The notes beneath the pieces were generated by a model, which saw nothing but the letters and a program-made list of their open reading frames with translations, had not been told where the DNA came from and made no database searches. A stretch of 64,000 nt of DNA, taken from NCBI GenBank assembly GCA_041686935.1, contig JAWLCW010000004.1:62001-126000 (forward strand), read 5' to 3'. This document shows positions 60,290 through 64,000 of this stretch, piece by piece. How positions within the stretch are numbered: position 1 is the stretch's first letter; every line of letters begins with the position of its first letter. The position numbers were made by a program, and so were the translations under genes. Source of the DNA: Mariniphaga sp041686935 (GTDB taxonomy: Bacteria > Bacteroidota > Bacteroidia > Bacteroidales > Prolixibacteraceae).

Positions 60290-62923
60290 CTACCGCCCAA
60301 ACCGGTACGAAAATTTCAACAGAAAAATGTTATGCGGATTTTCATTGAACAATCCTTCAAAGTCGCGGGAAAAATCGAACGAACCGTCGTTTTTAAATCC
60401 GCTGCGGGTTTGCGACCAAACCAGGAAAAGGGTTGAACCGGGCCGGTATTCCCACCGTACTACCATGTTCGACAGGAATTCTTTTACATTAAAATCAGGT
60501 TTGTCAAAAGAATAATCGGTACTGTTATCCAGGTTTTCATCAATCTGGTAAACTTCATCTGCAGGGTCGAAGCTGATTTGATTGGCAGCATAGAATTGAT
60601 ATCTGTCAGAAACTTCATCGGCTTTACTGTTTGTGATGTGTTTAAATTCAGAATATTTTCCGGTGGCTACGAAAGGCTGTCCCCAGTATTGTATGGTCAG
60701 GTCGGGTGTAATATTGTAATTGATCCGAACCGAAATGTTGAGCGTATTGCGTTCAATCCGTCCGAAAATGTAGCGTTTGCCGCTTGTAAAGTCTTTCTGC
60801 GTTACATATTGCATTTCATCTTCGGTTTTATAAAACCCGGGCGACAAATCAATTCTTAACGTTTTTAGCGGACGATAACCCACCCTGAGACTGTAGTTTT
60901 GAACCCGTCTGTAACCCTTTTCGTTGCTGAAATTCTGGTTGGTTGAACAATTGAACGTCAGCTTTTTTTGCTGGTTGGTTGAAAACCCAAGTGAAAGATT
61001 TGTATAGCCTGGCGATTTATACGCCGGTCCGCCCCGTAGCATAGAGTTAGACAACTGGCTTCCGCTTACGTTGATGCTTCCGTAAGTTTGCCAGTAGTTT
61101 TTCAGGCTGGTCCACCAGTTGATGTTCCCGCCGGGTGCGGTCACATTCCCCCCAAAATCAAATTGCACCCACTGATTGAAATTGAGGTTAATTTCGCGGA
61201 AAATGGAGAAAGGCTCGTAAAACCGGTAGCCTACCCAAAAAATCTGAAAAATATTGTCCACCTGCTGGGCATAACCTATGTCGTTGAGTTCCAGTCCCGG
61301 CGATTTCCAGGCCATTCCGCCCATAAACTTCAGGTTGCCACCCAGTTTTCCAACGGTTAGTTTTCCTCCCTGTCCCATGAGGGAAGTACGTGTGGTATCA
61401 TATTTCAGATAGTTGGCATCGGGTCTTTGGAAAGTCCGGATATATGATTCCTGTGTTCTTTTTATGGCCTCCCTGCTGCCGTTGACCTGGCTGAAATACA
61501 AGCCTGCATCCAGCGCCCACTTTTTGTTGTTCCATTTATGCACAAAATCGATACCTCCCGAATAAGCGCTTGAATGGAGAAATTCGAGGTAATCTTCATC
61601 AATTATTCGGTTCACTGCGGTTATCATACCGCCCAGATAAGTATTTCCTTCATTGAAATCTTTTTGAACCCGTGAAACAAAATAATTGGTAAACGGCTCA
61701 ACAGTTTGCTCGCGACTACTGCCAATTCCCCTGATTTCAGCATGTTCCTCGGCAGTAACGCTTTCCAGAATACCTATAGACCAGCCGTTTTTTGTTTTGC
61801 CGGTAACTTTTGCAGCGCCTAAAATTCGTGTAAATTCTGGCATTTGGGAAAACTCATTTCCATTCAGTGAAGGCGAATATGCCGGGCGACGTCCAATCCG
61901 CCGGGAATAAAACAAACCGTCGTAGGCCAAGTCGCCATCGCCAAACATAAGTTTGTATTTCAGAATATTTTTTCCTTCGATAAAAAACGGCCTTTTTTCT
62001 TCAAAAAATGTTTCGTACGTAGTAAGGTTTACTTCCGACGGATCAGCCTCAACCTGGCCAAAGTCAGGATTAACAGTAAGGTCGAGTGTCAGGTAATTGG
62101 TAAGTCCGATTTTGGCATCCAGCCCGGCATTTAATCCGTTATCTTTTCCATCTTTTCGAAACGGATTTTCCATGTCTTTTTCAAACCGCTCGGTTCGCGC
62201 AACCACATAAGGCATTATATCGATGGTATTTTTGGGTTCGATATTTTTTAATCCATTCATATCGCCAAATTGTGAAACCATTCCTACAATACCGCGCTGC
62301 ATGGGCTGCCATGATGAAAGTTCCTCTTTTCTGAAAATCTGCCTGAATACCTGTAATCCCCATTTTTGTTCTCCGTTTTTATCGAAGCGGAGTTGGGTAA
62401 GCGGAATGCGCATTTCGGCAATCCAGCCTTCATCTGTTTTGCTGGTTTTAACCCACCAAATTGGGTCCCAGGTAAAGTCTTCATTTTCACCATCATTACT
62501 TACTACCCAATCGGCTTTCACTCCAACAGCCGAAACGGCAAAAAGAAAAGCTGTACGGCGATCGAAATAAGTATCAAAGGCAATTGCCACCATGTCACCT
62601 TCCATTACATCGCGGCGTGTCATTCGCATGGAAATACTGTCAGGATTTTTGTCGAGTGCTTTTATGGCTGCATAAACGTTGTGTTCGTCGTATAAAATGG
62701 CAAACTCGGTCTGCTGATAAGGTTTTTTTCCCTCATGGGGCTGAAACTGAATAAAATTATCTTCCCATTTTACTGACTGCCAGGCCGGCTCATCCAGTTT
62801 TCCGTCAATTGTAATATCATACCCGTTTACCTGATTGGCAACGTAAAGCTTTTTATCCGGTTCCTGCGCATTTAATATACATGAAACAAATAAACACAGG
62901 ATGAACATTGTTTTGCTTTTCAT
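60290..62923 (-). CDS. DUF5916 protein with N-terminal CBM9-like domain
   Basis: 877 residues from the ATG at 62923, with signal peptide MFILCLFVSCILNAQ. Residues ~20-230 resemble a carbohydrate-binding module family 9 fold (YDITIDGKLDEPAWQSVKW, NVYAAIKALDKNPDSI, GWIAEMRIPLTQLRFDKNG). The rest is the DUF5916 region, with a barrel-like run of amphipathic strands ending DFEGLFNENPHNIFLLKFSYRFGR. These are outer-membrane proteins of Bacteroidota of unknown substrate. Long, single gene on the minus strand. Confidence 0.88.
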   Translation of the reverse strand: MKSKTMFILCLFVSCILNAQEPDKKLYVANQVNGYDITIDGKLDEPAWQSVKWEDNFIQFQPHEGKKPYQQTEFAILYDEHNVYAAIKALDKNPDSISMRMTRRDVMEGDMVAIAFDTYFDRRTAFLFAVSAVGVKADWVVSNDGENEDFTWDPIWWVKTSKTDEGWIAEMRIPLTQLRFDKNGEQKWGLQVFRQIFRKEELSSWQPMQRGIVGMVSQFGDMNGLKNIEPKNTIDIMPYVVARTERFEKDMENPFRKDGKDNGLNAGLDAKIGLTNYLTLDLTVNPDFGQVEADPSEVNLTTYETFFEEKRPFFIEGKNILKYKLMFGDGDLAYDGLFYSRRIGRRPAYSPSLNGNEFSQMPEFTRILGAAKVTGKTKNGWSIGILESVTAEEHAEIRGIGSSREQTVEPFTNYFVSRVQKDFNEGNTYLGGMITAVNRIIDEDYLEFLHSSAYSGGIDFVHKWNNKKWALDAGLYFSQVNGSREAIKRTQESYIRTFQRPDANYLKYDTTRTSLMGQGGKLTVGKLGGNLKFMGGMAWKSPGLELNDIGYAQQVDNIFQIFWVGYRFYEPFSIFREINLNFNQWVQFDFGGNVTAPGGNINWWTSLKNYWQTYGSINVSGSQLSNSMLRGGPAYKSPGYTNLSLGFSTNQQKKLTFNCSTNQNFSNEKGYRRVQNYSLRVGYRPLKTLRIDLSPGFYKTEDEMQYVTQKDFTSGKRYIFGRIERNTLNISVRINYNITPDLTIQYWGQPFVATGKYSEFKHITNSKADEVSDRYQFYAANQISFDPADEVYQIDENLDNSTDYSFDKPDFNVKEFLSNMVVRWEYRPGSTLFLVWSQTRSGFKNDGSFDFSRDFEGLFNENPHNIFLLKFSYRFGR

Positions 62924-62989
62924 AAATGATGGCTTTCTGTTAAGACTCAATTATGAAAAAAGTGTTACAGAAAAATTGAAAAAAATTCT

Positions 62990-63006
62990 GTTTAGCGGGG
63001 CTAAAC
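62990..63006 (-). terminator. Hairpin terminator after the second Gfo/Idh gene
   Basis: GTTTAGC and GCTAAAC form a 7-bp stem with a GGG loop (CCC on the minus strand). On the minus strand it is followed by AGAATTTTTTTC, so a rho-independent terminator for the Gfo/Idh gene that ends at 63133 is likely. Confidence 0.55.
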
Positions 63007-63132
63007 AAGTTGATTTCATTGACAAATTTTAGTTTGAAATGCTTTATTCTAATATTCAGCCGAATTTGAAATTGATATTTAAATCCGGTATAGTTTTTCA
63101 GTAAAATATGCAACTCTGCATTAAAACTTATT

Positions 63133-64000
63133 TCAGAATCCGGCTGTATTCCATCCTTCCCGGTAAACCCGTCCAAGAAGTTTTTCCGCTTCCGGATGAT
63201 TTGGAATTTTCATATTTTCAGCATCCCATTGCAGCAATGTTTCGGGTACTTGTACGGCAACAGTTCCCAGTAAAATTGCTTCGGTCATCGGCCCGGTTTG
63301 TGCAAAGTGAGACTCTGTTTTTGCACCACCCAAACAAGCATCCACAAAGTGATGATAATGGTTCCTTTCCTTAAAATTTGGGAGTTTGTAGCCGGCAAAT
63401 TTGCTTTGTGGTAAAAGTACCAAATCGTTTCCATGGGCTACCAGCAGGGCGCCTTCGGTTCCAACCAGCATCGCCGATTCGGGAGGATAGGGATCTCCGG
63501 GGAATAAATCCATAACTTCCTTCGGAGGAAAAAATTCACCATCGAACCATTCAACAGGGAGTTCTGCTGATTCAGTAAATTTGTTTCCCGGAAAAACCCA
63601 GGTGATATGATTTGCCTGTGGCCAGTTGTCTGCGCGGCGTTGCGGCGACTCCTGCCATGAACCCTGGACTTTTGCCACAACAGTTTTGGGTGCTTTTAAA
63701 TCGAGCCCTTTCCAAACAGCATCAAAGAGATGGCACCCGATATCGCCCGACCATCCTGTTCCAAAATCAAGCCATCCCCGCCAAAGCCAAGGATGATAAA
63801 TTTTTGGAGCGTATTCCCGCATAGGAGCCGTTCCAATCCACATATCCCAGTCAAGATTTTCAGGAACCGTTTCGCCATTTTCGGGGCGTGGTCCGGCCAG
63901 CCTGTAATTTTCAACAGCTCCCGGCCTGTTTGAACAGAGATAAACATGTTTAATTTTCCCAATTGCACCATTTTTAATCAGTTGAACTGCCCTTCGATCA
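63133..64000 (-). CDS. Gfo/Idh/MocA family oxidoreductase, 5'-truncated by the window edge
   Basis: The frame is open to base 64000, so the start and the Rossmann domain lie outside. The visible part begins RRAVQLIKNGAIGKIKHVY and contains SNRPGAVENYRLAGPRPENG, WIGTAPMREYAP and the substrate domain GWSGDIGCHLFDAVWKGLDL with the conserved His. Length and pattern match the Gfo/Idh/MocA group, of the subtype often exported in Bacteroidota (Tat signal not visible here). A role with GMC dehydrogenase and DUF1080 proteins is inferred. Confidence 0.88.
   Translation of the reverse strand, partial: DRRAVQLIKNGAIGKIKHVYLCSNRPGAVENYRLAGPRPENGETVPENLDWDMWIGTAPMREYAPKIYHPWLWRGWLDFGTGWSGDIGCHLFDAVWKGLDLKAPKTVVAKVQGSWQESPQRRADNWPQANHITWVFPGNKFTESAELPVEWFDGEFFPPKEVMDLFPGDPYPPESAMLVGTEGALLVAHGNDLVLLPQSKFAGYKLPNFKERNHYHHFVDACLGGAKTESHFAQTGPMTEAILLGTVAVQVPETLLQWDAENMKIPNHPEAEKLLGRVYREGWNTAGF

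Noticed and set aside
63108..63374. Plus-strand frame across the end of the Gfo/Idh gene
   Set aside because: Overlaps the coding strand of a conserved oxidoreductase and has no family features.

Overview
The window reads as a chromosomal segment of a Bacteroidota bacterium, probably from the marine/anaerobic Marinilabiliales side of the phylum. The taxonomic call is an inference from content: TAnnTTTG-type -7 promoter elements, a type IX secretion sorting domain on a CotH-like protein, a carboxypeptidase-regulatory-domain outer-membrane barrel, DUF5916, DUF1080 and GH92 proteins, and many exported proteins ending in beta-barrels. No rRNA, tRNA, CRISPR array, prophage or transposase gene was seen.

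Layout. 1-3337: the end of an RND-type adaptor, DoxX, a macrodomain protein and two small exported proteins. 3541-12237: a same-strand run of five genes: a membrane class III nucleotide cyclase, an HD-domain protein with a PycTM (Pycsar effector) module, a divergent pyruvate-kinase-like protein, a large exported protein combining a ligand-stripped metallophosphatase, a kinase-like module and an outer-membrane barrel, and an exported histidine phosphatase. This is the best candidate for an incompletely described signalling or defence system. 12283-16111: a sulfur-trafficking cluster (ArsR-rhodanese, cysteine desulfurase, two DsrE proteins, DUF302, methyltransferase). 16212-19490: TetR-cupin, ferredoxin, AraC regulator, DUF6448. 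20002-27165: a TetR-controlled tripartite RND efflux operon whose TolC subunit carries an extra substrate-binding domain.

27250-46347: patatin-barrel protein, YitT, GH92 glycosidase, MFS carrier, DUF1080 fusion, uracil-DNA glycosylase, cytidylate-kinase-like protein, GTP cyclohydrolase I, methyltransferase, Gfo/Idh oxidoreductase, CotH-T9SS protein, and three signal-less proteins (TIGR02594-type amidase with a peptidoglycan-binding domain, amidohydrolase, calpain-like protease). 46348-64000: DUF1080, outer-membrane receptor, gluconate-type permease, exported Nif3, RtcB, sodium/solute symporter, a GMC dehydrogenase / small subunit / nine-heme cytochrome operon, an antitoxin with a collapsed YafQ toxin, DUF5916, and a second Gfo/Idh protein cut by the window end. 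The GMC complex, two DUF1080 proteins and two Gfo/Idh proteins together suggest 3-keto-glycoside metabolism.

Other notable sequence structure: a 20-bp palindrome of the type GTTAGTAAATATTAACTAAC occurs at four places (before the cyclase, before the first TetR, twice before the second TetR) and three times sits between the -33 and -7 promoter elements, suggesting one TetR regulon linking the cyclase operon to the efflux operon. Three decayed coding sequences are visible: a cysteine desulfurase cut 14 codons early by one TAA, a DsrE 3' fossil after the RND pump, and a YafQ toxin reduced to its two ends. A ~306-bp palindromic MITE-like element lies at 19513-19818.
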